From the NCBI GenBank assembly GCA_964494475.1, contig CAZBRS010000029.1, positions 10,888 through 74,887 of the forward strand: a stretch of DNA of 64,000 bases. Reading direction: 5' to 3'. A program made the translations under genes and the position numbers. Below the pieces are notes generated by a model. That model did not search any database and was not told the DNA's origin. It saw only the letters and a list, made by a program, of their open reading frames with translations. This DNA is from CAZBRS01 sp964494475 (lineage in GTDB: Bacteria; Myxococcota_A; UBA9042; CAZBRS01). Below are positions 15,873-24,742 of the stretch, piece by piece. Each line of letters begins with the position of its first letter. Positions within the stretch are counted from its first letter, which is position 1.

Positions 15873-18844
15873 TTCCCGAGCCGAACCTCGACGATCGCTC
15901 CTACGACGAGATCCTGGCCGAGGCCATCCGCCTGATCCCGCAGTACTGTCCGGAGTGGACGAACTTCAACAAGTCCGACCCCGGCATCACGCTGCTCGAG
16001 CTCTTCGCGTGGATGACCGAGTCCGTCACCTACCGCCTGAACCGTGTGCCCGAGAAGAACTTCCTGGCCTTCCTGAACCTGATGGGCCTCGACCTGCTGC
16101 CCCCGCAGCCGGCCAAGGCCGTGATCACGTTCGCCATCTCCGACAAGACCGACAAGGTGTCGCTGCCCAAGGGCCTGCAACTGGCCACCGTCAGCACCGA
16201 CGAGCGCGACGCCCAGGTCTTCGAGACCGAGGCCCCGCTCACGGCGGTCAACAACCGGCTCGAGCGCGTGTTCACGCAGTTCCACGACGAGTTCACGGAC
16301 CACTCGCCCGACGAAGACGCGCTGGTCGTGCGCCCCGAGGGCTTCCCGGCGTTCGGCGGCGTCACGTCGAACGAGCGCTTCCTGTTCGTCGGCGACGAGC
16401 GGCTGGTCAACTTCACCGAGTCGGCCCTGCTCACGCTGCGCTTCGACGCGCCCCAGACGCGCCTCGGCTACGGTTCCAGCTTCGACTGGGAGTACTGGAA
16501 CGGCGAGCGCTGGGTCGAGCTCCTGCCCGTCGACCTCGATCTGCCGAAGAACCGCATCGCGTTCCGCGGCGTCCCGCGCCTCGAGCGCTGCGCCGTCGAC
16601 GGCGCCCTGACCTTCTGGCTGCGCGGGCGGCTGAACGCCGTTCCCGCCACGGCCCGCGAGCTCGAGCTCGAGACCGCGACCATGAAGATCGAGATCCTCG
16701 GCGAGGCGCTGGCCCCCGAGTCGGCCGTGGTCAACACCGAGGGCGACGTCTACCTGAACGTGCCGCTCGACAAGAACTTCGCGCCCTTCGGCAAGGAGCC
16801 CGGCGTCGACACCACGTTCTACCTGCGCTGCGACGCCGGCCTCGCGCCCGCCAACACCATCATCGAGCTCGAGGCCCAGCTCTCCGACCCCTCGTTCGCC
16901 GAGCCGCCGCGGGCCTACGACGTGCTGCACCGCTGGGAGTACTTCAACGGCCGCCAGTGGAAGGTGCTCGGCTTCTCCGGGCGCCTGCAGTCGCCCTTCG
17001 CGAACCCGCACGACTTCCGCGACGAGACCGAGCAGCTCTCCCACGGCGGCCGCATCGTGTTCCAGCGGCCCGACGACCTGGCGCGCGGCGACGTGAACGG
17101 CGAAGAGGGGCTCTGGATCCGCTGCCGCATCGATCGCGGCGACTACGGCTCGGCCGGCACCTACGAGTTGAACGGCGACGTGTGGGAGTGGCGCGAGGAG
17201 CGCCCGCTGAAGCCGCCCTACCTGAAGACCCTCACGGTCCGCTTCCTCGAGCGCGAGCACGTGCCCGAGCGCTTCACCACGTACAACGACTTCGTCTACC
17301 GCGACTTCGCGAAAGAGCTGGCCGACGAGACCGCGCGCTGCAACCCCTTCCCGGTGGTGGCAGAGGAGCAGCCCACGCTCTACCTCGGCTTCCGCTTTCC
17401 GTTCCCCAACGAGCACATGCAGCTGTTCTGCGCGGTCGAAGAGATGGTCGACGTGGCCGAGCGCCCGTCCTCCGACGATCCGCTGTTCCTCGACCGCGTG
17501 CTGGTCTGGGAGTACTGGAACGGCCAGCGCTGGGCCGACCTCGTGGCCCGCGACGGCACCAGCGGCTTCACCGAGTCCGGCTTCGTCGAGTTCACGGGGC
17601 CGGCCGACTTCAAGAAGACCAAGCGCTTCGGCCAGACGCAGTACTGGCTGCGGGCCCGCCTCGAGATGGGGGGCTACGACCAGCCTCCGCGCCTGCGCGC
17701 CATCCTGTTGAACACGGTCACGGCGCTGAACCAGCAGACCTTCCGCGACGCCATCCTCGGCTCGAGCGAGGGCACGCCCAACCAGTCGTTCCAGTTCTCG
17801 CACCACCCCGTGCTGCCCGGCGAGCAAATCTGGGTGCTCGAGACCGCGCCGCTCACCGCGGCCGAGATCGAGCGCATCCGGGCCGTCGAGGGTGACGAGG
17901 CGCTGCAGGAGGCCCCCGACCGCGGCGGCACGCTCGTGCGTTGGCACCGCGTCGACAACTTCTTCGACTCCGACGCCGGGGCCCGCCACTACGTGCGCGA
18001 CGTGGTCACCGACGAGGTGCGCTTCGGCGACGGCATCCACGGGATGGTGCCCCAGAAGGGCGATCGCAACCTCCTGGCGCGCGAGTTCCACGTGGGCGGA
18101 GGGTCCGACGGCAACGTGCCGGCCGGCGCCATCGAGGTCATGAAGCAGAAGATCGCCTACGTCGACGGCGTGGCCAACCTGTTCCCCGCCAGCGACGGCG
18201 CCAACCTCGAAACGCTCGACGAGGTCAAGCGCCGCGGGCCCCACTACCTGAAGAGCCGCGATCGCGCCGTCACCGCCGAAGACTTCGAGTGGCTGGCGCT
18301 CCAGGCCTCGGGCAGCGTGGGGCGTGTGCGCTGCCTCGCCTCCCGTCGGCGCGAAGGCGAGGTCACCGTCATCGTGGTGCCCAAGATCTCGGGGGCGCGC
18401 GCCGACCTGCGCGAGAAGCCCGTGCCCACGCCCATTCTCCTCAACAAGCTCAAGCGCTACCTCGATCAGCGGCGCATGCTCACGAGCGTGGTGCACGTGG
18501 TGCGACCGCGCTACGCCGAGATCTCGCTGGTCATCGAGATTCGCCGGTTCTCGCGCGCGGGCAGCGGCCAGGTCAAGGCCGAGATCGACCAGGCGCTGCG
18601 CCGCTTCCTGCACCCGCTCCGGGGCGGCCGCGACCAGCGTGGCTGGCCCTTCGGGCGCGGCGTGTTCAAGGTCGACCTGTACCACGTGATCGAAGAGCTC
18701 GAGGGCGTCGACTTCGTCGAACGCGTCCGCATCGTCGAGGCCTGCAGCGGGCGCGACGTCGAGCAGGTCAAGCTGGCCGACGACGAGCTGCCGTTCCTGC
18801 TGGCCGTCGAGGTCATCGAGCGCGGCATGGAGCACGAGGCGTGA
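15869..18844 (+). CDS. Baseplate J-like assembly protein (gp6/gpJ family)
   Basis: The 991-residue product begins LDDRSYDEILAEAIRLIP..WTNFNKSDPGITLLELFAWMTE, the diagnostic start of the putative baseplate assembly proteins found in actinobacterial, cyanobacterial and myxobacterial contractile injection clusters. Two related beta blocks in the middle share WEYWNGxxW motifs (residues about 205, 350 and 550), and the C-terminus (VTAEDFEWLALQASGSVGRVRCL.. RYLDQRRMLTSVVHVVRPRYAEI) is the J/gp47-type region. Baseplate J proteins form the wedge dimer with gp25. It is at the long end for this family. ATGA overlap with gp25 upstream and 1 bp to the next gene show a tight operon. Confidence 0.9.
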   Translation: MIPEPNLDDRSYDEILAEAIRLIPQYCPEWTNFNKSDPGITLLELFAWMTESVTYRLNRVPEKNFLAFLNLMGLDLLPPQPAKAVITFAISDKTDKVSLPKGLQLATVSTDERDAQVFETEAPLTAVNNRLERVFTQFHDEFTDHSPDEDALVVRPEGFPAFGGVTSNERFLFVGDERLVNFTESALLTLRFDAPQTRLGYGSSFDWEYWNGERWVELLPVDLDLPKNRIAFRGVPRLERCAVDGALTFWLRGRLNAVPATARELELETATMKIEILGEALAPESAVVNTEGDVYLNVPLDKNFAPFGKEPGVDTTFYLRCDAGLAPANTIIELEAQLSDPSFAEPPRAYDVLHRWEYFNGRQWKVLGFSGRLQSPFANPHDFRDETEQLSHGGRIVFQRPDDLARGDVNGEEGLWIRCRIDRGDYGSAGTYELNGDVWEWREERPLKPPYLKTLTVRFLEREHVPERFTTYNDFVYRDFAKELADETARCNPFPVVAEEQPTLYLGFRFPFPNEHMQLFCAVEEMVDVAERPSSDDPLFLDRVLVWEYWNGQRWADLVARDGTSGFTESGFVEFTGPADFKKTKRFGQTQYWLRARLEMGGYDQPPRLRAILLNTVTALNQQTFRDAILGSSEGTPNQSFQFSHHPVLPGEQIWVLETAPLTAAEIERIRAVEGDEALQEAPDRGGTLVRWHRVDNFFDSDAGARHYVRDVVTDEVRFGDGIHGMVPQKGDRNLLAREFHVGGGSDGNVPAGAIEVMKQKIAYVDGVANLFPASDGANLETLDEVKRRGPHYLKSRDRAVTAEDFEWLALQASGSVGRVRCLASRRREGEVTVIVVPKISGARADLREKPVPTPILLNKLKRYLDQRRMLTSVVHVVRPRYAEISLVIEIRRFSRAGSGQVKAEIDQALRRFLHPLRGGRDQRGWPFGRGVFKVDLYHVIEELEGVDFVERVRIVEACSGRDVEQVKLADDELPFLLAVEVIERGMEHEA

Positions 18845-18845
18845 C

Positions 18846-19679
18846 ATGACGGTCACCCGCGCCCCCCGCAAGGCCCTGGTCCCCGACGTGCGGGGCCTCT
18901 CGGTGCAGGCCGCGCGCCAGCACCTGGCCAACCTGGGCTTCGCGAAGATCTCCGAGCACCTGGTCGACGCCTACGTGGCCGACGACCAGGTGGTGCAGCA
19001 GCACCCGGTGCCGGCCAGTTTCCTGCCCGTCGACTCCGCCGTCGAGCTGCAGGTCAGCCGGGCCAGCTGGATCCGCCACCTGCCCGCCATCTACCAGCAG
19101 CCCGCGCCCGATGGCTCGCACCTGGTGCAGGGCCTCTTGTGGATCGCCCAGAACCTCTTCGTGGGCATCGAGCGCAACCTCGACCGCATCTCCGACGCGT
19201 TCAGCCCGCTCGCGGCGCCGGGCGAGTTCCTGCCCTGGCTGGCCTCGTGGCTGGCGCTGGGGCTCGACGCGGGCTGGGACGATCGCACGCGGCGGCGGGT
19301 CATCCGGGAGGCCTCGCGCCTGTACCGGATTCGCGGCTCGCGGCCGGCCCTGATCGAGTGGATCAGGCTCTTCACGGGCCTCGACGTCACCATCGAGGAG
19401 AACGCGTGGCCCTTCCAAGGGTTCCGCGTGGGCGTCGCGGCCGCCATGGGCGTCGACTCCATGGTCCTCGAGCGCGTGAACACCGCGCACGCCTTCGTGG
19501 TGCGCGTGCCGGTCCCCTCTGACCAGTTGTCCGAGGACGACCTCGCGCGGCTCTATCGGGTGCTCAACGCCGAGAAGCCCGCGCACACGATCTACTGTCT
19601 GGCGTTCGCCGAGCGCCAGGCCGACGACCTCGATCACGGCCTGATGCGGGTCGCGGTCGATCGCATCGGAGTCCAGTAA
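18846..19679 (+). CDS. PASTA domain fused to phage tail protein I
   Basis: This gene encodes 277 residues. The first about 65 residues form a PASTA domain (VPDVRGLSVQAARQHLANLGF, then VVQQHPVPASFLPVDSAVELQVS). From residue 67 on it is a P2 gpI/gp53-like tail protein: IRHLPAIYQQP, LLWIAQNLFVGIERNLDRISDAFSP, FLPWLASWLALGLDAGW and RRVIREASRLYRIRGS. gpI-type proteins connect the wedge to the spike. PASTA domains usually bind muropeptides in serine/threonine kinases or PBPs, so a PASTA on a baseplate protein is unusual and could target the complex to peptidoglycan. Placement 1 bp after baseplate J supports a wedge role. Confidence 0.85.
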   Translation: MTVTRAPRKALVPDVRGLSVQAARQHLANLGFAKISEHLVDAYVADDQVVQQHPVPASFLPVDSAVELQVSRASWIRHLPAIYQQPAPDGSHLVQGLLWIAQNLFVGIERNLDRISDAFSPLAAPGEFLPWLASWLALGLDAGWDDRTRRRVIREASRLYRIRGSRPALIEWIRLFTGLDVTIEENAWPFQGFRVGVAAAMGVDSMVLERVNTAHAFVVRVPVPSDQLSEDDLARLYRVLNAEKPAHTIYCLAFAERQADDLDHGLMRVAVDRIGVQ

Positions 19680-19703
19680 CCCACCAGGGAGGGGAGAACC
19701 GTC

Positions 19704-21236
19704 ATGGGACTGTTCGACCAGGCATTCAAGCGCATCAACTTTTTCCGCGGCTTCCTCACGACCGAGAAGGACTGGAACGAGGCCGAGGAGTACCACCAGC
19801 AGAAGCGGCTCCTCCACAACGCCTACCTGCACGGGCCGGGCGTGGTGCCGCACTTCAAGGAGGGGCTGAAGGTCACGGCCCGCGGCAAGGGCGAGCTCTC
19901 CATCGAGGTCGCGCCCGGATACGCCATCGACGGGCTGGGCCACGACCTCCTGCTGCTCGAGCCGGTGATCAAGACCATCAACCCCGCCGACTACAAGCTG
20001 CCGGCCACGGTGTACGTGGTGCTCAAGTACATCGAGGAGCTCGACGACTACGTGGCGTACAAGGAGAACCCCGACTTCAAGGGGCACCGCAAGGTGGCCG
20101 AGCGCGTCAAGGTCGAGGTGACCGTCACCGACCCCGACATCGAGAAGGAGGTCGAGATCGCGCGCCTCCACCTGACGCCGAACGCCAAGAAGCTCTTCGA
20201 CCCCAAGAACCCGGCCGAACCCCAGGCCAACGAGATCGACTCGCGCTACGTGCCGCTCGCGGGCGGCCTCGGGGGCTACATCCCGACCACGCTGCGCCAC
20301 AACATCCAGAGCTTCATCCGCCACAGCAAGATCCAGTTCTCGTCGCTGTACCACGACCAGGGCATCGCCCCTGCGGCCGACGTGCTGCACGGCCTCATCA
20401 CCACCGAGATGCTCTTCCACTCCAACGTGGTCGACGCCAACAACATCGGCCAGCTGTTCGGGTCGCTGCTCGAGCTGCAGTGGGACATGATCGAGTTCGT
20501 CGAGCGCACCATGCCGCAGTTCTCCCGCAAGGAGGAGTTCGCGAGCTTCAAGCAGCACATTCGCAAGCTGCGCAACCGCTTCGCCGACGCGCGCGTCGAC
20601 GTGGCCGCGCTCGGCGAGTTCGTGCAGGGCCAGGAGGGCGGCTTCGAGGCCATGAAGACGCTCTTCAAGGAGCGCATCCGCACCAAGGAGGCCGGCGCCG
20701 AGGAGATCGTGGTCACCCAGGCGCTCATGGACTCGGCGGCCATCTTCTCGGCCAACCTCGAGGGCGAGATCGACATCGGCGGCACGGTCTTCAAGGTGGC
20801 CGACACCGTCCGGTTCGCCGACCGCAACTCCGAGAAGACCCACGACGTCAACTTCGCCGGCTACACCCACAAGTACCGCTCGCGCCAGACGCTGAAGTAC
20901 CCCGACGGCGTCGAGATCGAAGACGTGGGCACGGCCATCACGGGCGGCGAGCTCACCTACAAGCTCACGGGTCTGCGCAAGGACGCCGACGTGCTGCTCC
21001 TCACGCGCATCGACTACGTCTACGGCGACTGGGAGCAGGACATCTACGTGAACGACCAGAAGGTCGGTACGTCCAAGTGCACCGGCGTCGACCGCAAGGC
21101 GCGCTGGCGCAACTGGCCCTTCGTGATCCCGCGCCAGTTCGTGCAGGAGGAGATCACGGTCCGGCACGTGGCCATGACGGCCGACCGCGACGTGAACTTC
21201 TTCCGCATCTGGGCCATGCAGAAGAAGGAGGGGTGA
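19704..21236 (+). CDS. Unknown 510-residue protein of baseplate cluster
   Basis: I do not recognise this protein. It starts MGLFDQAFKRINFFRGF behind GGGAGGGGAG. Residues 1-165 contain beta-rich segments and PGYAIDGLGHDLLLLEP, reminiscent of a tail-fibre or attachment-type region of contractile systems. Residues about 210-310 are helical with charged repeats (possible coiled coil, EFASFKQHIRKLRNRFADARVD). Residues 340-505 form a beta-sandwich-like domain (DIGGTVFKVADTVRF ... VNFFRIWAMQKKE). No signal peptide or transmembrane segment is seen, so export would depend on the baseplate. It is probably a structural or receptor-binding component. Confidence 0.65.
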   Translation: MGLFDQAFKRINFFRGFLTTEKDWNEAEEYHQQKRLLHNAYLHGPGVVPHFKEGLKVTARGKGELSIEVAPGYAIDGLGHDLLLLEPVIKTINPADYKLPATVYVVLKYIEELDDYVAYKENPDFKGHRKVAERVKVEVTVTDPDIEKEVEIARLHLTPNAKKLFDPKNPAEPQANEIDSRYVPLAGGLGGYIPTTLRHNIQSFIRHSKIQFSSLYHDQGIAPAADVLHGLITTEMLFHSNVVDANNIGQLFGSLLELQWDMIEFVERTMPQFSRKEEFASFKQHIRKLRNRFADARVDVAALGEFVQGQEGGFEAMKTLFKERIRTKEAGAEEIVVTQALMDSAAIFSANLEGEIDIGGTVFKVADTVRFADRNSEKTHDVNFAGYTHKYRSRQTLKYPDGVEIEDVGTAITGGELTYKLTGLRKDADVLLLTRIDYVYGDWEQDIYVNDQKVGTSKCTGVDRKARWRNWPFVIPRQFVQEEITVRHVAMTADRDVNFFRIWAMQKKEG

Positions 21237-22429
21237 CCTCGGCCGAGACGTTTACGTTCTTCGCCGTCAGCCCGCCTGGGCTCGAGGCGCTCGTCCGCGA
21301 CGAGCTCGAGGCCAACGGCTTCGGCCGTGGTCGCGTGCTGCCCGGCGGCGTCGAATGGGAAGGCCAGCTCTCCGAGGCGCTGCGCGCCAACCTGCTGCTC
21401 CGGCTCCCGAACCGCGTGATGGTCCGCTTCGCGCGCTTCCACTCCGCCAACTTCCCCGACCTGTTCCGCGCCGCGGCGCGGCTGCCCTGGGGCGACTTCC
21501 TTCCTCCCGACGCCGTGGTCCGCTTCCGGGTCACGGCCCATCGCTCGCGCCTCTACCACACCGGGGGCATCGCCGAGCGCCTGGCCGACGGGCTGCTGCG
21601 CAGGCTGCCGGGCGCGCGCGTCGAGGGTCCGGCCGGCGCCGACGACGTCGACGACGTGGGCGCGGCGCACCAGTTGGTGGTCGCCCGCCTCGACCGTGAC
21701 CAGGTCGAGCTCAGCCTCGACGCGAGCGGCGACCTCCTGTGCCGGCGCGGCTACCGCCAGGCCACGGCCAAGGCGCCGCTGCGCGAGAACCTGGCCGCGG
21801 CCCTTCTTCACGCGGCGGGCTGGAAGGGCGAGGGCGTGCTCGTCGACCCGTTCTGCGGCGCCGGGACCATCGCCATCGAGGCCGCCGAGATCGCGCTCGG
21901 GTTGGCGCCGGGCCGGAACCGCGCCTTCGCGTGCGAGCGCTGGCCGCACCCCGAGTGCGGGAGGGCGGCGGCCCTCCGCGCCGAGATCCTCGCTGCCCGC
22001 CCCGTGACCGCTTCGTTCCGGGTGCTGGCCTCCGACCGGGTCGACGGTGCCCTCAAGGCGCTCGCGAGCAATGCCGAGCGCGCGGGGGTGAGCGAGGCCC
22101 TCGAGGTCAGCCGCTCCGACTTCCTGCACGTCACGCCGCCCGCCGAGGGGGGCTGCCTGGTCACGAACCCCCCCTATGGCCTGCGGGTCCACGCTGGCGT
22201 TCCGGGCGCCGCGGGCCTCGACGAGCTGGCCCTGCACCTTCGCGACGCGTGGGTCGGCTGGCGCGCCGCGCTGCTCGTGCCCGCCGGGGCCACGGCCTGG
22301 GCGCGCGTGCTCTCGTCTACGGGGCCCTTCGCACGCCACGTCCGCACCCGGAACGGGGGCCTCGAGGTTGCGCTGCGGGCGGGGGTGGTGGGTCCGCGGG
22401 CCGCTCCACGCCTGCAACGTTCGCCTTGA
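21233..22429 (+). CDS. THUMP-type RNA (guanine-N2) methyltransferase, RlmL-N-like
   Basis: The only plausible start is GTG at 21233, overlapping the previous TGA (GTGA), with AAGGAGGG directly abutting it, giving 398 residues. The N-terminus (FTFFAVSPPGLEALVRDEL) begins a THUMP-type domain. A class I SAM-binding fold follows: VDPFCGAGTIAIEAAEIALG, CERW, then CLVTNPPYGLRV (catalytic NPPY). Family members methylate guanine in 23S rRNA or tRNA. The gene is embedded in the baseplate operon with translational coupling; whether this is functional or positional is unclear. Confidence 0.85.
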   Translation: MTSAETFTFFAVSPPGLEALVRDELEANGFGRGRVLPGGVEWEGQLSEALRANLLLRLPNRVMVRFARFHSANFPDLFRAAARLPWGDFLPPDAVVRFRVTAHRSRLYHTGGIAERLADGLLRRLPGARVEGPAGADDVDDVGAAHQLVVARLDRDQVELSLDASGDLLCRRGYRQATAKAPLRENLAAALLHAAGWKGEGVLVDPFCGAGTIAIEAAEIALGLAPGRNRAFACERWPHPECGRAAALRAEILAARPVTASFRVLASDRVDGALKALASNAERAGVSEALEVSRSDFLHVTPPAEGGCLVTNPPYGLRVHAGVPGAAGLDELALHLRDAWVGWRAALLVPAGATAWARVLSSTGPFARHVRTRNGGLEVALRAGVVGPRAAPRLQRSP

Positions 22430-22474
22430 CGCTCCCCGACCGTTCTGCGATCATCCACCAGAACGGGAGGCAGC

Positions 22475-23095
22475 TTGGTCGTCGAGTTCATCAAGGGGCT
22501 GTTCCGATCCAGGGTGTCCGGGGTCGAGTCCTGGGCGAACGCCAAGAAGTACGGGGCGGTCGCGCGCGCCAAGGGCAAGGTATCGACCAAGTTCAACCAG
22601 GCCATCGACAAGCCCCTCGACGCGGCCAAGGGCAAGGTCATCGGTAAGACGAAAGACGCGAAGAAGGAGAAGGGGATGGGATTCTTCAGCCGGAAGAAGT
22701 CCGCGCCGCCTCCGGAGGCCCAAGGCGGGGGGTTCGACTCCGACGAGCCGATGAAGACGGTCGCGCTCAGCCTCGACGCGATCAACCAGCAGAACCGGGA
22801 AGTCGTCGGGTGGGTCGTCATCATGAACGGCGAGCAGAAGGGCAAGGACTTCCGGCTCTTCCCCGGCCGCAACGTGGTGGGCACCTCGGCCGACTGCGAC
22901 ATCGTGCTGACCGACGGCTACCTGTCGTCCAAGCACTGCGCCATCCGGTACGAAGACGAGCAGTACAGCATGGTCGACCTCGACTCGACCAACGGCACGT
23001 ACGTCAACGGCAAGAAGACCTCGAAGGTCGAGCTCATCGACAACGACATCATCCGACTCGGCAAGACCGAACTGAAGTTCAAGGCCCTGTACTGA
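22475..23095 (+). CDS. FHA-domain protein
   Basis: This 206-residue protein starts at a TTG behind GGGAGG. The N-terminal 95 residues are basic and Lys-rich (repeated KGK segments) without a clear fold. The C-terminal half is an FHA domain with GRNVVGTS, YLSSKHCAIRYED and DLDSTNGTYVNGKK, the residues that bind phosphothreonine. It likely docks a Thr-phosphorylated partner. It lies 1 bp before the FHA/vWA-like gene and is part of the baseplate cluster. No Ser/Thr kinase is present in this window. Confidence 0.9.
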   Translation: MVVEFIKGLFRSRVSGVESWANAKKYGAVARAKGKVSTKFNQAIDKPLDAAKGKVIGKTKDAKKEKGMGFFSRKKSAPPPEAQGGGFDSDEPMKTVALSLDAINQQNREVVGWVVIMNGEQKGKDFRLFPGRNVVGTSADCDIVLTDGYLSSKHCAIRYEDEQYSMVDLDSTNGTYVNGKKTSKVELIDNDIIRLGKTELKFKALY

Positions 23096-23120
23096 AATGG
23101 AGAGCCGCCAGGCACTGAAC

Positions 23121-24587
23121 ATGAAGAGACTCCTCGCCCTCCTGGTGGCCGTCGCGCCGCTCCCGGTGCTGGGCGCCATCACGTTCAACCTCGATCACGT
23201 CGACGTCTCGTCGTTCGTGGCCAAGGGGACGATCACCTTCTACCTCGACTACCTCGACGACAGCTACCGGGTGGTCGAGCCCGCGCCGACCCCCGATTCG
23301 TTCGAGGTGTTCGGCAACGGCGACCTGATGAAGGGCAAGGTCGAGGTGGTGCGCTACTCCGAGGTCGACGAGGCCGTGGCCGTGGCCCTGGTCCTCGGCG
23401 CTCACGCCGACTACACGGCGCCCATCACCGGCGACGAGGCCGAGTCGGCCCTCAGCCTGTTCGATCTCGAGAAGGATGCCGCCAAGGCCTTCATCCAGAA
23501 GCTCGAGTCCGGCTCGAACGACCGCGTGGCCGTGTTTTTCTACTACGAGAACATCCTCGACCCGGCCGTGCCCTTCGGTTCGTCCATGAACACGGCCCAG
23601 AGCACCCTCGAGCAGTACACCCTGAAGCAGCGCAGCGAGAAGGTGGGCGTCGACGGGAACCCGCTGGCCCCCAAGCTGTACCGCTACATCAAGGAGGTCA
23701 TCGAGGACCACATGGCGGGAGGCGATCTGCCGCGCCGTCGCGTGCTGGTGGTCATGTCCGACGGGCGCGACACCGACGCCGAGAACCCGAAGAAGGTGCA
23801 GAAGCGCATCGCCGACATCGTCGAGCCCGCCAAGGCCGACCAGATCAAGATCTACACCGTGGGCTACTCGCTCGACACGCCCAAATACCTCTCCGACTTC
23901 GGTCGCCTGGCGGCGGGCACGGGCGGCGTGGCGCGCTCCATCCAGACGCGCGACACGAGCACCACCCCCGACGTGGCCGGCGCCTTCGAAGAGGTCGGCG
24001 ACGAGTTGAAGAAGCAGCTCATCGTACGCTTCACCCCCGACGACATCGAGGACGGCCGCTATTACAAGTTCAAGATCAAGCTGAAGAGCCCCGAGGCCTC
24101 GTCGGAGTTCTACCGCGAGGTGCCGGTGCCCGAGCTGCCCATGCGCTGGAAGGCGTGGCTGATCTGGGGCGGGGTTGGGCTCGGGGGGCTGGTGCTCGTG
24201 TTCCTGCTCGTCAAGCTCATCGGGGCCCTGGTGCGCTCCCGGCGCGAGCGCGCCGACGCCGCGCCCGAGCAACAGGACTACAACGGCCCCTCCAAGGGGC
24301 GCCTCGTGGTCACCGACGGCCCCTACGCGGGCCAGGTCTTCCACCTGACCGAAGAGGTCACGCGTTTCGGCTCCATGGCCGGCAACCACGTGGTGCTCCA
24401 GGACCAGGCCGTCTCGAAGCGCCACTGCGCCATTCGCATCGACGAAGAGAAGCTGCGGTACGAGCTCGCCGACCTGGGCTCGACCAACGGCACCTTCGCC
24501 AACGATCAGAAGGTCACCAAGTGCTTCCTGAAGGACGGCGACGTCATCCGGGTCGGCACGACCAAGATGGCCTTCCACCTGAAGTAG
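23121..24587 (+). CDS. Membrane protein with vWA-like and FHA domains
   Basis: From the ATG at 23121 the product has 488 residues and a signal peptide (MKRLLALLVAVAPLPVLG); an in-frame ATG at 23097 would place eight extra residues before it. The periplasmic part has a vWA-like region with RRRVLVVMSDGRDTDAENP, but the canonical DxSxS metal-site motif is not evident. One transmembrane helix (WLIWGGVGLGGLVLVFLLV) leads to a cytoplasmic FHA domain with TRFGSMAGNHVVL, VSKRHCAI and GSTNGTFAND. It could sense an envelope state and recruit phosphoproteins inside. Part of its 3' end (24526-24559) is duplicated at 27719-27752. Confidence 0.85.
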   Translation: MKRLLALLVAVAPLPVLGAITFNLDHVDVSSFVAKGTITFYLDYLDDSYRVVEPAPTPDSFEVFGNGDLMKGKVEVVRYSEVDEAVAVALVLGAHADYTAPITGDEAESALSLFDLEKDAAKAFIQKLESGSNDRVAVFFYYENILDPAVPFGSSMNTAQSTLEQYTLKQRSEKVGVDGNPLAPKLYRYIKEVIEDHMAGGDLPRRRVLVVMSDGRDTDAENPKKVQKRIADIVEPAKADQIKIYTVGYSLDTPKYLSDFGRLAAGTGGVARSIQTRDTSTTPDVAGAFEEVGDELKKQLIVRFTPDDIEDGRYYKFKIKLKSPEASSEFYREVPVPELPMRWKAWLIWGGVGLGGLVLVFLLVKLIGALVRSRRERADAAPEQQDYNGPSKGRLVVTDGPYAGQVFHLTEEVTRFGSMAGNHVVLQDQAVSKRHCAIRIDEEKLRYELADLGSTNGTFANDQKVTKCFLKDGDVIRVGTTKMAFHLK

Positions 24588-24596
24588 TCGCCCGTT

Positions 24597-24680
24597 GGCG
24601 CGGTTCACGTCCGACGGCTGGCGCGACGAGGTCAGCACGACCACGGGGATTCGCTGCAGCCGTGGCGTGCAGGATCTGAT
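24597..24680 (-). pseudogene. Fragment of response-regulator gene (duplicate of 27883-27965)
   Basis: Positions 24597-24638 are identical over 42 nt to 27883-27924, inside the response-regulator gene at 27757-28209, and the next 40 nt are similar but diverged. The fragment has no start or stop of its own and sits 9 bp after the FHA/vWA gene. With the FHA fragment at 27719-27752 it shows that the 3' junction of these two genes was duplicated and then split by the intervening genes. Confidence 0.75.
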
Positions 24681-24707
24681 TGACGATTCGGCCGATTCGT
24701 GTAGATT
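24680..24707 (+). promoter_or_regulatory. Candidate sigma70-like promoter
   Basis: TTGACG (24680-24685) and TAGATT (24702-24707) are separated by 16 bp in an A/T-richer pocket 36 bp before the AAA ATPase ATG. Both hexamers are close to consensus; no other evidence. Confidence 0.4.
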
Positions 24708-24742
24708 GAACATCGGAAAGTGAATCTGCACGGGTTCTTGCC

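Noticed and set aside
15471..19679. Type VI secretion system
   Set aside because: gp25 is shared, but no TssB/C, Hcp, TssF/G/K or membrane complex genes are present, and J and tail-protein-I members are of the phage/eCIS type.
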